A stretch of DNA of 60,664 bases, taken from the NCBI GenBank assembly GCA_016930255.1, contig JAFGHB010000025.1, forward strand, positions 1-60,664, read 5' to 3'. This document shows positions 8,523 to 16,768 of the stretch, in pieces. The DNA comes from Methanomicrobia archaeon (GTDB lineage Archaea > Halobacteriota > Syntropharchaeia > Alkanophagales > Methanospirareceae). The stretch's first letter is position 1. Each line of letters begins with the position of its first letter. Under the pieces are notes generated by a model that had not been told where the DNA came from, searched no databases, and saw nothing but the letters and a program-made list of their open reading frames with translations. A program made the position numbers and the translations under genes.

Positions 8523-10721
8523 ATGAAAATCTCCGATACATCCCCTCGTAGGAAGCGATATTATAGAGTTATGAGGTTTATGATGCATAAAAGTGGTCAG
8601 GATGCTTTCATAGGACTCTGTCTTGTTTGCCTTCTTTTAGTAGCGATTACAGCGGTTGCACATGCCACGACCGCAGAAGATGAACAATTGGCGGAGATAC
8701 AGAACGCAATAGAGGAAAAAGGCGCCCGGTGGACCGCAGGGAAGACGGCCGTTTCGGGACTTTCCACAGAGGAGAAAGAGCTGCTCTTTGGGTTGAAGAT
8801 TGATTCGCTGCCAGCGGATATCCCAGTAATAAGCCCTCCCACGCGATTGAGAGCAATCCCCTACGGAACCTTTGACTGGCGGAATAAAGACGGTCAAAAC
8901 TGGATAACGTCGGTTAAAAATCAAGGTAGTTGTGGCAGTTGTTGGGCATTTGCGGCATTGGGCGCTGTAGAAGCGGTGATCAACATCGAACGGAATGATC
9001 CTGATATAGACATCGACCTCTCCGAGCAGCATCTTGTCTCCGATTGCTGCACGTATTGTGGCAATTGTGGTGGCGGGTCTCCATGGAATGCTTTGTATTA
9101 CATTGAAGATAACGGCGTGCCTGACGAAGCATGTTTCTCCTATCAAGCTTCAAATAGTTCCTGTTCACCGTGTTCTGATTGGCCGGACAGAGCGTGGACG
9201 ATTGAAAATGCCTACTGGATAACGTCCCCGCTGGAGGAGAGGACAGAAGCATATAAATGGGGCCTTGAGACCTATGGACCCATGATCGTCGTGTTGCACG
9301 CAACCAGCGACTTCCTCTACTATACAGGCGGTATCTATGAACCCGTACTGACGGAAGACTGGGGAGCTGTACCCAACCATGCTGTAGTGCTTGTCGGCTA
9401 TAATGACACCGAGCAGTATTGGATAATCAAAAACAGCTGGGGCGTGTATTCCGGTTGGGGAGAAGAAGGATATGTTAAGGTTAATTATGGTGTCTTAGAA
9501 CAATATGATTACGCACTCGTGGTGGATAACACCGTAGGCCCGGCACCTTCAGCTCCTGTCGTCTCTTCTCCCACACACCCCATTGAGAGTGCGTGGTATT
9601 GTAGCGGAAATGTTACGTTTACCTGGACCACCCCTTCGGACCCGTCTGGAATCGCCTGTTATAGTTATACTCTAGACCAATCGCCCACGACAACTCCAGA
9701 CGAAACGTGCGATACTACCGGTAACTCCAAATCATACGCGAATTTATCAGACGGAACGAGGTACTTCCATGTTAGGGCGAAGGATAATGATGGTAATTGG
9801 GGGTCAGCAGGTCATTACAGGGTGATGATCGAGAGCTGCGATGCTCTTGACGGATGGTGCTGTAATGGAGATGTAAAGGAACTTAGAGATTATTACTGCT
9901 CAGGTGGCAATTGCACCTATACCGTTACGGAATCAGAGAACTGCAGTGCTTCTGATGAATGGATCGAGACCGGCTCGATCCGCTGGGTTGACGATACGGT
10001 GTGTACGGAGAAGGAACAGCAGGAGCAGGACTATCACGATTACTCCTGCGTTGAGGGTAACTGCTCCTTTACCGTTACGGGAACGAGGTGGATCGAGACC
10101 GGCGCGACACGGGCCAAGCCGGACGGCTCGAACTGCGGTTGCACCGCGAATAATACCCTGATGAAATGTTACAATGGGACCTGCTCTGACACGGGATTGT
10201 GCAATGCAACTATCTGTCAGGCAAACGCTGCTTGCGATGGTAAAGTGCCGAGAGAAGTATGTGGCACTGGTTCAATATGCAATTACAACTGCGAATGCCA
10301 AGAAGGATCAAAAGCGATCTTTGACACTGAACAAAAGGTTACTCCCTACCCTAGCATTTCGGGCACGTATACCGGAGTAATAAGGCCACGTGAAACACTT
10401 GTTGTTTCAACGCTCTATACCTATCCATGTCCCGGAACCGGTGGCCATACCGAATATGCACGAATATGGAACTCATCGTGGAAAGGAGCTGAAGCGCACT
10501 GGGAAGGCTATGTGGATGATTGGCATACCATCTCTTTCAACAAAACATTCACACTGCTCGAAGGTGAAACCTACTACTACATCATCCGCACCGGTTCTTA
10601 TCCACAAATGTACCATTCAGATGCGCTGCAGACACCAACCGGCTGGATCAACTGCACGATGTTCATTGACAGCAATGGAAACGCATACAATGACAGGGTA
10701 CCCGCGATAAGATTAGCTTAA
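8523..10721 (+). CDS. Secreted papain-family (C1A) cysteine protease with Cys-rich C-terminal domains
   Basis: About 732 residues. A hydrophobic segment near residues 22-42 is a signal peptide or anchor. A propeptide-like region follows, then a complete C1A domain: 'NQGSCGSCWAFAALGAVEA' with catalytic Cys at about residue 140, 'NHAVVLVGY' with His at about 286 and 'IIKNSWG' with Asn at about 304. Downstream are an Ig/FN3-like beta domain ('YSYTLDQSPTT', 'RYFHVRAKDNDGNWG'), two related Cys-rich repeats (about nt 9830-10140, each with 'GNC.(Y/F)TVT' and 'WIETG'), and a C-terminal beta domain. No C-terminal anchor is seen, so release or attachment through the N-terminal segment is possible. ATG 8523 is preferred to an in-frame TTG at 8505. 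Confidence 0.88.
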   Translation: MKISDTSPRRKRYYRVMRFMMHKSGQDAFIGLCLVCLLLVAITAVAHATTAEDEQLAEIQNAIEEKGARWTAGKTAVSGLSTEEKELLFGLKIDSLPADIPVISPPTRLRAIPYGTFDWRNKDGQNWITSVKNQGSCGSCWAFAALGAVEAVINIERNDPDIDIDLSEQHLVSDCCTYCGNCGGGSPWNALYYIEDNGVPDEACFSYQASNSSCSPCSDWPDRAWTIENAYWITSPLEERTEAYKWGLETYGPMIVVLHATSDFLYYTGGIYEPVLTEDWGAVPNHAVVLVGYNDTEQYWIIKNSWGVYSGWGEEGYVKVNYGVLEQYDYALVVDNTVGPAPSAPVVSSPTHPIESAWYCSGNVTFTWTTPSDPSGIACYSYTLDQSPTTTPDETCDTTGNSKSYANLSDGTRYFHVRAKDNDGNWGSAGHYRVMIESCDALDGWCCNGDVKELRDYYCSGGNCTYTVTESENCSASDEWIETGSIRWVDDTVCTEKEQQEQDYHDYSCVEGNCSFTVTGTRWIETGATRAKPDGSNCGCTANNTLMKCYNGTCSDTGLCNATICQANAACDGKVPREVCGTGSICNYNCECQEGSKAIFDTEQKVTPYPSISGTYTGVIRPRETLVVSTLYTYPCPGTGGHTEYARIWNSSWKGAEAHWEGYVDDWHTISFNKTFTLLEGETYYYIIRTGSYPQMYHSDALQTPTGWINCTMFIDSNGNAYNDRVPAIRLA

Positions 10722-10806
10722 AGGTTCTTCCTTCAAACTTTCTCTGGGAGAGCGGCTGGAGTAAAGCTTTTCTTATGATAAAATCGGTTTAGTAACTGAT
10801 AGGGAA

Positions 10807-11847
10807 ATGGAAATCGCGAGGACGAATGATTATATCGCCGTGTACGGCGATTTCAGCGTGCTGAGTTCCGCCGTTTATAACGGGGGTTTCGCGAGGGCAA
10901 AGACGATCCTGAATCTAACCGTAAGCAGCGGCTTTAATGGCAATCCGTTTGAACTTTTTGAGGCGTTCTTCAACGAGAATGGGTTAAGAGGCGATGAAAC
11001 CGTGGGCATGCTGACCGCGGTCGAGATGGAGCATGCACGGATCGTAGAGAACAAAGAGGTAACGGCGATTATAACGGCGGGCTTGGGAAAGCCACTGTCA
11101 CAAGTCGGTTCGACGGTGAACATAATACTGGTGATAAACAAGAACTTGTCACGATCCGCGATGGCGAATGTGATTATTGTCGCCACGGAAGCAAAGGCAG
11201 CAGCGTTCTTCGATCTCGATGTCCATTATCCAAACGGTGAGTTCGCCACCGGTGATGCCACGGATGCCGTGGTTGTCGCATGCTACGGACATACGAATGA
11301 GAAAGAGGAACTCTTCGCGGGTAAAGCCACCGAATTGGGGCAGAGGATCTATAAACTTGTAAGAGCGGGTGTTAAAGATGCCCTCTATAATTACAATGGC
11401 TTGCGAATGGACAGGCCGATTCTCGAACGGTTAGAGGAGCGCGGAATTTATCTCGATGAGATGGTCGCAACGGCTTTGGAGCTTTACGTGCCGGTGGCAG
11501 GCGAGGACGAAGATAAGGAAGCACTGAAGCCGAAAGTAGCAGCAATAATCAAAAAGGAATGCGCGGATGCGAATATAGCGTTACTGCTGGCCGCGGCGCT
11601 CCACGCGGAGGAGCAAGAGATACGAAAAGGACGAGCCGGCGCCGCAGGGAGTGAAGACGCAGCCTGTATCGTTGCGGACGAGCTCATCGGGATCGACATC
11701 GCGGAATACATCGGCGGTAAGAAAGCGCTCTTCAATTTCGTCTATTACGATACGCGGAAACCCGGCATTTTGAAAAAGTTGGGCGTGTTCATGGACGACG
11801 CAATCGGCGGGCTCATTGCAGGCTGTATGACGAAGCTGTTAGAGTGA
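10807..11847 (+). CDS. cbiS: Bifunctional adenosylcobinamide amidohydrolase / alpha-ribazole phosphatase CbiS
   Basis: 346 residues in two halves. Residues about 1-195 are CbiZ-like, with 'TAGLGKPLSQVGSTVNIIL', 'VATEAKAAAFF' and 'GEFATGDATDAVVVACYG'; CbiZ hydrolyses adenosylcobinamide to adenosylcobyric acid during cobamide salvage. Residues about 200-346 are CobZ/PgpA-like helical sequence ending in 'DDAIGGLIAGCMTKLL'; CobZ removes the phosphate from alpha-ribazole 5'-phosphate. The same fusion is known as CbiS from Methanopyrus. The ATG at 10807 follows a weak purine stretch. Together with CobT it covers base activation, dephosphorylation and removal of the aminopropanol arm. Part assignment of the C-terminal half rests on the fusion architecture and pattern. 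Confidence 0.82.
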   Translation: MEIARTNDYIAVYGDFSVLSSAVYNGGFARAKTILNLTVSSGFNGNPFELFEAFFNENGLRGDETVGMLTAVEMEHARIVENKEVTAIITAGLGKPLSQVGSTVNIILVINKNLSRSAMANVIIVATEAKAAAFFDLDVHYPNGEFATGDATDAVVVACYGHTNEKEELFAGKATELGQRIYKLVRAGVKDALYNYNGLRMDRPILERLEERGIYLDEMVATALELYVPVAGEDEDKEALKPKVAAIIKKECADANIALLLAAALHAEEQEIRKGRAGAAGSEDAACIVADELIGIDIAEYIGGKKALFNFVYYDTRKPGILKKLGVFMDDAIGGLIAGCMTKLLE

Positions 11848-11971
11848 AACACTGGGAGAGGAAAATTAATATGCTTATTATTTATGAAAAATATTTATTT
11901 TATATTAAAAATATATGGCAATAATCTACTAGCATCATCACTAACCGTTGGATTTATAAGTTAGTCCAGCT

Positions 11972-12037
11972 ATGATGACCCGGTGCTAAGGTGAGTTCCA
12001 CAACCACCCGTAGTTCAACACCCCGAAATAGAACTGA
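11972..12037 (+). ncRNA. Weak C/D-box-like small RNA candidate
   Basis: ATGATGA at 11972-11978 matches the C-box consensus RUGAUGA, and CTGA at 12034-12037 matches a D box, 66 bases apart, which is within the archaeal size range. A TATA-like TTTATAA lies just upstream. Against it: no convincing internal D' or C' box, no terminal stem, and the TATA element is rather close to the proposed 5' end. Reported only as a candidate. Confidence 0.2.
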
Positions 12038-12408
12038 ATCTTAAACCTCTTTGATTATTTAAGTTGTAGTAGCAGCTTTAATAACTAGTAATATCTTAAT
12101 TACCATAACAACACAAATATTGAAAATAAATATTTAGTACTTTGTAATCTAAGTAGTTTATGTTATTATAGTTTTAAAAGCAATTTTAATAGTTAAAGCT
12201 ATGCAACCCACACAAGAAGCTACGATAACTTTAGCGGTGAGGGGTGAAGTTCGAAAACGCACTATAACGCACGAAAAATGCACGCCGAATAGCAACTATC
12301 GCGGAACGACAAAAAAGTCGCTTAAAACGCGTGTGTGAGAGCTGAAGATTTTGTATACCTGTTTTATTTACAGTTATGGTAACAAAAAAGACCTCCGTCT
12401 GGCTGTGG

Positions 12409-12435
12409 CTTGAAGTTTTATTATAAAACTTCAAG
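12409..12435. repeat. Perfect inverted repeat, 12-bp arms
   Basis: CTTGAAGTTTTA, three bases (TTA), then TAAAACTTCAAG: a perfect 12-bp-arm inverted repeat. A degenerate copy beginning TTGAAGTTTTATTA occurs at 12523-12545. Both lie between cbiS and the 3' end of the tyrosine recombinase gene on the opposite strand. Possible roles are a recombinase or regulator binding site, or a bidirectional transcription terminator hairpin for the recombinase gene. Confidence 0.75.
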
Positions 12436-12604
12436 GTAATGCAAACGGGGCAATAAACGATGAGAGACATCATCAAAGCGATTTTAAGCGTCTGTTTCCA
12501 CGAAAGCACGCGCCCCATTATATTGAAGTTTTATTAAAATTTCATGCAAATTGTGGCCGTTACTTTGCATCACGAGCCTTCTTTGACCTATGGAATTAAT
12601 TTTG

Positions 12605-13222
12605 TTATAGCCACCCTTCGACCCACCTACCCATGTCTTTTCTATCTTCTTCGATGAACGGTAAATTTATATAATGCTGTAGTGATGTTAGCGTAGTATG
12701 GCCTTGGGAGAGATAAACTAAATTTGTTGCCTCAGGATAATAGAATATCAACCAGCTCTCGTACGTCTTCCGCAAACTTCTTGCGGATATGCCAGCAGGA
12801 TTTAGCCCGCCTCGCTCAGCCCATACAAGTAGGGAATAATCCCACGCCTGGATGGAAGGCAGACGTTTCTTGCTCTCAAAGAAATAGGGCAAAATTGCTT
12901 TACCCATCGAACTCAAGCGAATCCACCGCTCTATCTGCCTTCGCTTTACCTTCTTCTGGGCCTCTGAAGGAAGATGTATGAAATTACCGTCGAACCACCG
13001 GGGATTGTTCTGAATAGTCTGGCATTCCTTATACCGTGCCCCCAGCAATAAACAGCCGTCCAGGAGGGTTTTATTCTCAGTCTTCTTCGCGCCTTCTCGT
13101 AACAGTTCGAATTCCGAGGGCCGTAATATCCGCGTTTTTACCTTTTTACCCTTCAATATCGGGATCTTCTCAGCCATGTGTATCAGTACCACCCATGCAT
13201 CGAGAACCTTATCAGTAGGCAT
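12605..13222 (-). CDS. Tyrosine recombinase (phage-type integrase), catalytic domain
   Basis: 205 residues with the tyrosine recombinase catalytic pattern: Arg63 in 'GARYKECQ', basic residues around 91-97, Arg151 in 'SARSLRKTYESW' (the usual HxxR with Ser instead of His), His175 in 'SQGHTTLTS' and the nucleophile Tyr184 in 'LQHYINL'. It would cut and join DNA at attachment sites. The N-terminal core-binding domain is short or missing. In-frame codons continue upstream of the ATG at 13222 back to a stop near 13261 and still look coding ('TIEVDDAIKLS'), and a different frame holds a plausible N-terminus (13249-13308), so the gene is probably frameshifted. It lies downstream of a ribbon-helix-helix gene on the same strand. 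Confidence 0.75.
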   Translation of the reverse strand: MPTDKVLDAWVVLIHMAEKIPILKGKKVKTRILRPSEFELLREGAKKTENKTLLDGCLLLGARYKECQTIQNNPRWFDGNFIHLPSEAQKKVKRRQIERWIRLSSMGKAILPYFFESKKRLPSIQAWDYSLLVWAERGGLNPAGISARSLRKTYESWLIFYYPEATNLVYLSQGHTTLTSLQHYINLPFIEEDRKDMGRWVEGWL

Positions 13223-13248
13223 AGATAGCTTAATTGCATCATCTACCT

Positions 13249-13308
13249 CTATTGTTTTAGATGCTTAAATACTTTAGATGATTTTAGCACCGTTAATATC
13301 TTTGACAT
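13249..13308 (-). pseudogene. Probable out-of-frame N-terminal piece of the tyrosine recombinase
   Basis: A 19-codon frame starts with ATG at 13308 ('MSKILTVLKSSKVFKHLK') after a purine-rich AAGGGTGCAAGG and stops at 13249. One base of -1 slippage in the A-run near 13252-13257 would join it to 'TIEVDDAIKLSMPTDKV', the in-frame upstream extension of the recombinase at 12605. The joined protein would be about 236 residues. A mutation, an assembly error and a regulated frameshift are all possible; the heptamer is not a classical slippery site, so I favour mutation or error. Confidence 0.4.
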
Positions 13309-13375
13309 CCTTGCACCCTTTTGATACTTATAGTGTTTGAGCTTCACTTTGACGATTGATAACTTCGCAAGTGAA

Positions 13376-13561
13376 TTATTGTTTCGCCGTGCCGACTTCT
13401 CCACCTTCTTCTGATACTTCCGCTTCTTTCGCTCTAACACCAGTCTCAATAAGTTCAAGTAGGTACGCTTTCATCGTTATCCCTCTATCTATCGCTTCCT
13501 TCCTTATCGTTTTGTGTAAGCCTTCTCCTATATCTAAATTTACCTTCACCATTTTTGTCAT
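13376..13561 (-). CDS. Ribbon-helix-helix (CopG/Arc-type) DNA-binding protein
   Basis: 61 residues: 'MVKVNLDIGEGLHKTIRKEA' gives the short beta-strand followed by helix A, and 'GITMKAYLLELIETGV' gives helix B, the standard ribbon-helix-helix layout of small dimeric repressors and antitoxin-like regulators. ATG at 13561 (or 13552) is chosen; the longer frame from 13636 adds non-conserved residues. A T/A-rich stretch with TTAAATA upstream on the minus strand is a possible promoter. The recombinase follows on the same strand, so the protein may regulate or assist it. No partner toxin is visible. Confidence 0.7.
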   Translation of the reverse strand: MTKMVKVNLDIGEGLHKTIRKEAIDRGITMKAYLLELIETGVRAKEAEVSEEGGEVGTAKQ

Positions 13562-13703
13562 CACCGATATACCTAGTACTGTTGTTATATTTAAATGCTT
13601 CGATACGTCACCGCTCTGTCGCAGCACACTACACATACATTATACATACCCTATACTGTATCTATAAGAGGATGGGGCGTAAAGAGCAGGAGTGGTACTA
13701 ATC

Positions 13704-14876
13704 ATGCATCTTACCAGAGAGGAAGAACGGATATACGAAGGAGAAGAGGGCTGGGCACTGAAAAAGGCTATGGAGATCCTCGTTACCATCGGTGAGATAA
13801 ATAACGCGTCGCAGCTGATACCGATACAGAGCGCGCATATCTCCGGGGCGTCGTATAAAACGATCGGCGAGGCTTTGGAGTTTATAACCAGCCTCGAAGG
13901 CACGCGCGTGAAAGTCAAGAGCACCTTGAATCCCGCCGGCGTGGACCGGGCGAACTGGAAAGCAATGAACGTCTCGGAAGCGTTCGTAGCGAAGCAGCGG
14001 GGCGTGATAGACGCGTATGAGAAATTGGGCATCGCCGTGGAGTGCACCTGCGTTCCGTATCTCATTGGGAATACGCCAAAGTGTGGTGAGCATGTTGCAT
14101 GGGCAGAATCCTCAGCCGTCTTGTACGCGAATTCCGTGCTGGGTGCGAGGACAAATATGGAAGGGGCGCCGTCCGCGCTTGCCGCGGCACTCATTGGTAA
14201 AACGCCACTTTACGGGCTGCACCTGACCGAGAACCGAGAACCTAAGCTGCGTGTGCGTGTGCCCTGTGCACTGCGAGATTCAGACTACAGCGCGCTTGGA
14301 TTCCTGATCGGCGACTTAGTATGGAATAAAATACCGGTGATCGAGCTCACACCGGGTTCTTCACCGAACACCGACGAATTGAAGTATTTAGGCGCGGCGA
14401 TCGGTGCGACCGGCTCCGTTGGCATGTATCACGTAACAGGGATAACCCCTGAGGCTGATTCGTTTGAAGTGCCTGCAGAAACGGTGGAAATCGGTACGGA
14501 TGACTTACAAAGATTCTATGCAGAGACTGAGCGAGGCGACGTGATCGCGATCGGCTGCCCGCATTGCTCTGCGTCTGAACTCCGGCGCATCTGTGAACTC
14601 CTGAAGGCGGAAAGTGACGGGCGGAACGTGCGTAAGGATTTCTTCATATTTACTGCGCGCGCGATAACGGACCGCATGCCGGACGTGGTACGGAAGATAG
14701 AGGGGTACGGTGTGAAGGTGATCTGCGATACCTGTTTCGTGGTTTCGCCTGCGTTCGAGCAGTACCGGTGCGTCGTTACAAACTCGGGCAAGATGCTGCG
14801 CTACGTGCCGCTGCTCTGTGGTGGTGCGGACGTGCGGCTCTGCACGACGGAAGAGTGCGTGCGGCTGGCGTTTTGA
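13704..14876 (+). CDS. Aconitase X / phosphomevalonate dehydratase large subunit
   Basis: About 390 residues of the aconitase X (DUF521) catalytic family. Conserved blocks: 'MHLTREEERIYEGEEGWA' at the start, 'SAHISGASYKTIGEA', 'STLNPAGVD', 'CTCVPYLIGNTPKCGEHVAWAESSA', 'ARTNMEGAPSALAAALIGKTP' and the late Cys motifs 'IGCPHCS' and 'CDTCFVV'. In archaea this subunit, with a small swivelling subunit, dehydrates (R)-5-phosphomevalonate to trans-anhydromevalonate phosphate in the archaeal mevalonate pathway, and the cysteines hold an iron-sulphur cluster. The small subunit is not next to it in this window. ATG 13704 is preferred over the GTG at 13692 because the conserved family N-terminus begins there. 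Confidence 0.85.
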   Translation: MHLTREEERIYEGEEGWALKKAMEILVTIGEINNASQLIPIQSAHISGASYKTIGEALEFITSLEGTRVKVKSTLNPAGVDRANWKAMNVSEAFVAKQRGVIDAYEKLGIAVECTCVPYLIGNTPKCGEHVAWAESSAVLYANSVLGARTNMEGAPSALAAALIGKTPLYGLHLTENREPKLRVRVPCALRDSDYSALGFLIGDLVWNKIPVIELTPGSSPNTDELKYLGAAIGATGSVGMYHVTGITPEADSFEVPAETVEIGTDDLQRFYAETERGDVIAIGCPHCSASELRRICELLKAESDGRNVRKDFFIFTARAITDRMPDVVRKIEGYGVKVICDTCFVVSPAFEQYRCVVTNSGKMLRYVPLLCGGADVRLCTTEECVRLAF

Positions 14877-14888
14877 GTGCGGACGGAT

Positions 14889-14896
14889 TTTATATA
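14889..14896 (+). promoter_or_regulatory. TATA box of the ribosomal protein operon
   Basis: TTTATATA lies in an AT-rich patch between the aconitase X stop and the L3 start at 14946. Its distance of about 50 bases from the start codon allows transcription from around 14920 with a short leader. It is the only strong promoter-like element before the L3-S3 series. Confidence 0.6.
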
Positions 14897-14945
14897 TTTT
14901 TATAATCTTATCTCTAACAGTAACTAACCGAAATATAAGAGTAAG

Positions 14946-15923
14946 ATGGCTAAAAGACACAGACCAAGGCGGGGATCGCTTGCCTTTTCTCCGAGGAAGC
15001 GAGCACGAAGTGAGACGTGCAGGATAAAACGGGAAGAACGAGCCGTAGGCAGGAATTTACAGGGGTTTGCAGGCTACAAAGCTGGAATGACTCACCTCGT
15101 TCTGACTGATGATCGGCCTCATAGCCTGACCAAGGGGATGGAAATAGCCGTTCCTGCAACGATAATAGAGACTCCACCGATGCGGGTGGTGGGTTTCCGT
15201 CTTTATAAAGATACGAACTACGGTAAGCGGGCTATAACCGAGGTATGGGCCGGAGCAGCGACAGAAGAAGGTGGAGACCTGAGTGCAGTAGAGGATATAA
15301 TTACGAAGAGTGAGGATAATCAGGCGTTAAGCCTTCGTTTAATCGCTTCTACGGCACCTAAAGTTGTTAGCGGCGTGCCAAAGAAGAAGCACGACCTTAT
15401 GGAGATAAAAATGAGCGGTGAGGTCGATAAGGACCTTGGATATGCAAAAGAGGCGTTTGGTAAAGAGTTAAAGATAAATGACGTTATTAAAGAGGGCGAT
15501 TTTGTTGATGTTACCGCGGTGACCACGGGTAAGGGCACACAGGGTCCGGTGAAGCGCTGGGGAATTATGATCCAGAACGCGAAGGCCAAGCGGTCAGGAC
15601 GGGGCCGTCATGTGGGTGCAATCGGCGGCTGGCGACCCCGCAGAGTCCGGTGGCGTGTGCCTCAGCTCGGGCAGACGGGGTATCAACAGCGAACAGAGTA
15701 CAACAAGCGCATAATGAAGGTTGGGGGAAATGGCGAGGAGATAACGCCAAAAGGCGGGTTCGTGAATTACGGCATCGTGAGGAATGAGTATATCGTGCTC
15801 AAAGGCAGTGTGCCCGGCCCGAAGAAGCGGCTTGTACGAATCTCGCATGCGATTCGCCCACATCCTAAACTGGGCGTACCCGAAATTGATTATATAAGCA
15901 CGAAATCACAACAGGGAAGATAA
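14946..15923 (+). CDS. rpl3: Large ribosomal subunit protein L3 (uL3)
   Basis: 325 residues. The N-terminus 'MAKRHRPRRGSLAFSPRKRA' is the archaeal/eukaryotic L3 form, and 'GYKAGMTHLVL' and the long basic loop 'GRGRHVGAIGGWRPRRVRW' (the peptidyl-transferase-proximal extension) follow. It binds 23S rRNA early in large-subunit assembly. First gene of the S10-like operon; L4 follows after 37 bases. Confidence 0.97.
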   Translation: MAKRHRPRRGSLAFSPRKRARSETCRIKREERAVGRNLQGFAGYKAGMTHLVLTDDRPHSLTKGMEIAVPATIIETPPMRVVGFRLYKDTNYGKRAITEVWAGAATEEGGDLSAVEDIITKSEDNQALSLRLIASTAPKVVSGVPKKKHDLMEIKMSGEVDKDLGYAKEAFGKELKINDVIKEGDFVDVTAVTTGKGTQGPVKRWGIMIQNAKAKRSGRGRHVGAIGGWRPRRVRWRVPQLGQTGYQQRTEYNKRIMKVGGNGEEITPKGGFVNYGIVRNEYIVLKGSVPGPKKRLVRISHAIRPHPKLGVPEIDYISTKSQQGR

Positions 15924-15960
15924 TAAACAGGATAGGGGAGCACGAGAGAGAAGAAAAGCA

Positions 15961-16758
15961 ATGGTAAAAGAAGTAAAGAGCAAGGCAAAAGTTTTAGACT
16001 TATCAGGGAACGTTTCAAAGGAAATAACACTTCCTCAGGTATTTATGGAGGAATACCGACCAGACTTGATCAAGAGAGCCGTGCTCGCGATGCAATCTAA
16101 CCGACTGCAGCCGAAGGGCACGGACCCCTTAGCCGGGCGAAGAACCTCTGCAGAGAGTTGGGGGCCCGGAAGAGGCGTTGCACGAGTGCCTCGCATCACT
16201 GACGGCCGAAGAGCAGCGCGGGCGCCACAAACGGTTGGCGGACGACGCGCACATCCGCCAAAGACTGAGAAGATCCTGACGAAGAAGATAAACAAGCAGG
16301 AGCGTAGGAAAGCGATAAAATCCGCTATCGCCGCCACTATAAATCCCAAATTTGTAAGAACCCGTGGGCATAGGTTCAACGATGCCGTAGAACTCCCGAT
16401 CGTGGTAGACGATTCGTTCGCGAGCCTTGAAAAGACCTCTGATGTGGAGGGGTTCTTTAAGACCATTGGTGTGTGGGACGACGTGCTCCGTGCGAAAGCC
16501 CGGAAAGTACGGGCGGGTAAAGGGAAGATGCGAGGACGGAGATACAAGACTAAAAAGAGCATTTTAATCGTTATTCCCCGTGCAGAGGAGAAATCAACCG
16601 GGACTGAAAAGATAATGAAATCCGCGAAGAATTTGCCAGGTGTGGATATTTCCTATGCCGAAGAGCTCAATGCGGAAATGCTCGCGCCGGGCACGCATCC
16701 GGGCAGATTGACCATCTGGACGGAATCCTCACTGTCAAAACTTGCTACAATGGAGTGA
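15961..16758 (+). CDS. rpl4: Large ribosomal subunit protein L4 (uL4)
   Basis: 265 residues of the archaeal L4/L1e type. The central arginine/glycine-rich loop 'SWGPGRGVARVPRI', which lines the exit tunnel, and 'RGHRFNDAVELPIVVDDSF' are characteristic. The C-terminus 'GTHPGRLTIWTESSLSKL' matches the family. Second gene of the operon; L23 begins 10 bases after its stop, so the two are translationally close. Confidence 0.97.
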   Translation: MVKEVKSKAKVLDLSGNVSKEITLPQVFMEEYRPDLIKRAVLAMQSNRLQPKGTDPLAGRRTSAESWGPGRGVARVPRITDGRRAARAPQTVGGRRAHPPKTEKILTKKINKQERRKAIKSAIAATINPKFVRTRGHRFNDAVELPIVVDDSFASLEKTSDVEGFFKTIGVWDDVLRAKARKVRAGKGKMRGRRYKTKKSILIVIPRAEEKSTGTEKIMKSAKNLPGVDISYAEELNAEMLAPGTHPGRLTIWTESSLSKLATME

Positions 16759-16768
16759 AAAAGAAGAA

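Larger units (their letters stand above)
11848..12604. other. AT-rich intergenic region upstream of recombinase, no firm gene
   Basis: A 757-base stretch, clearly more AT-rich than the flanking genes, especially 11870-11930 and 12060-12200. It holds a TATA-like element at 11953-11960, a candidate C/D-box-like RNA (11972-12037) and a perfect inverted repeat (12409-12435) with a degenerate relative at 12523-12545. A basic 45-codon open frame (12201-12338, +) starts with ATG but has no recognisable family and no clear ribosome binding site; I do not claim it as a gene. The composition and the adjacent recombinase suggest the left part of an integrated element. Confidence 0.6.

Noticed and set aside
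12201-12338. 45-codon basic ORF in the AT-rich patch
   Set aside because: ATG start but no family, no convincing ribosome binding site, and low expected significance for its length.
13249-13262. Programmed -1 frameshift in the recombinase
   Set aside because: The sequence does not match a classical X-XXY-YYZ slippery heptamer, and no strong downstream pseudoknot was seen; mutation or error is simpler.
13249-13458. Independent 69-residue basic protein between the RHH gene and the recombinase
   Set aside because: Its first half overlaps the RHH gene out of frame; only the last 19 codons from ATG 13308 fit, as the shifted start of the recombinase.
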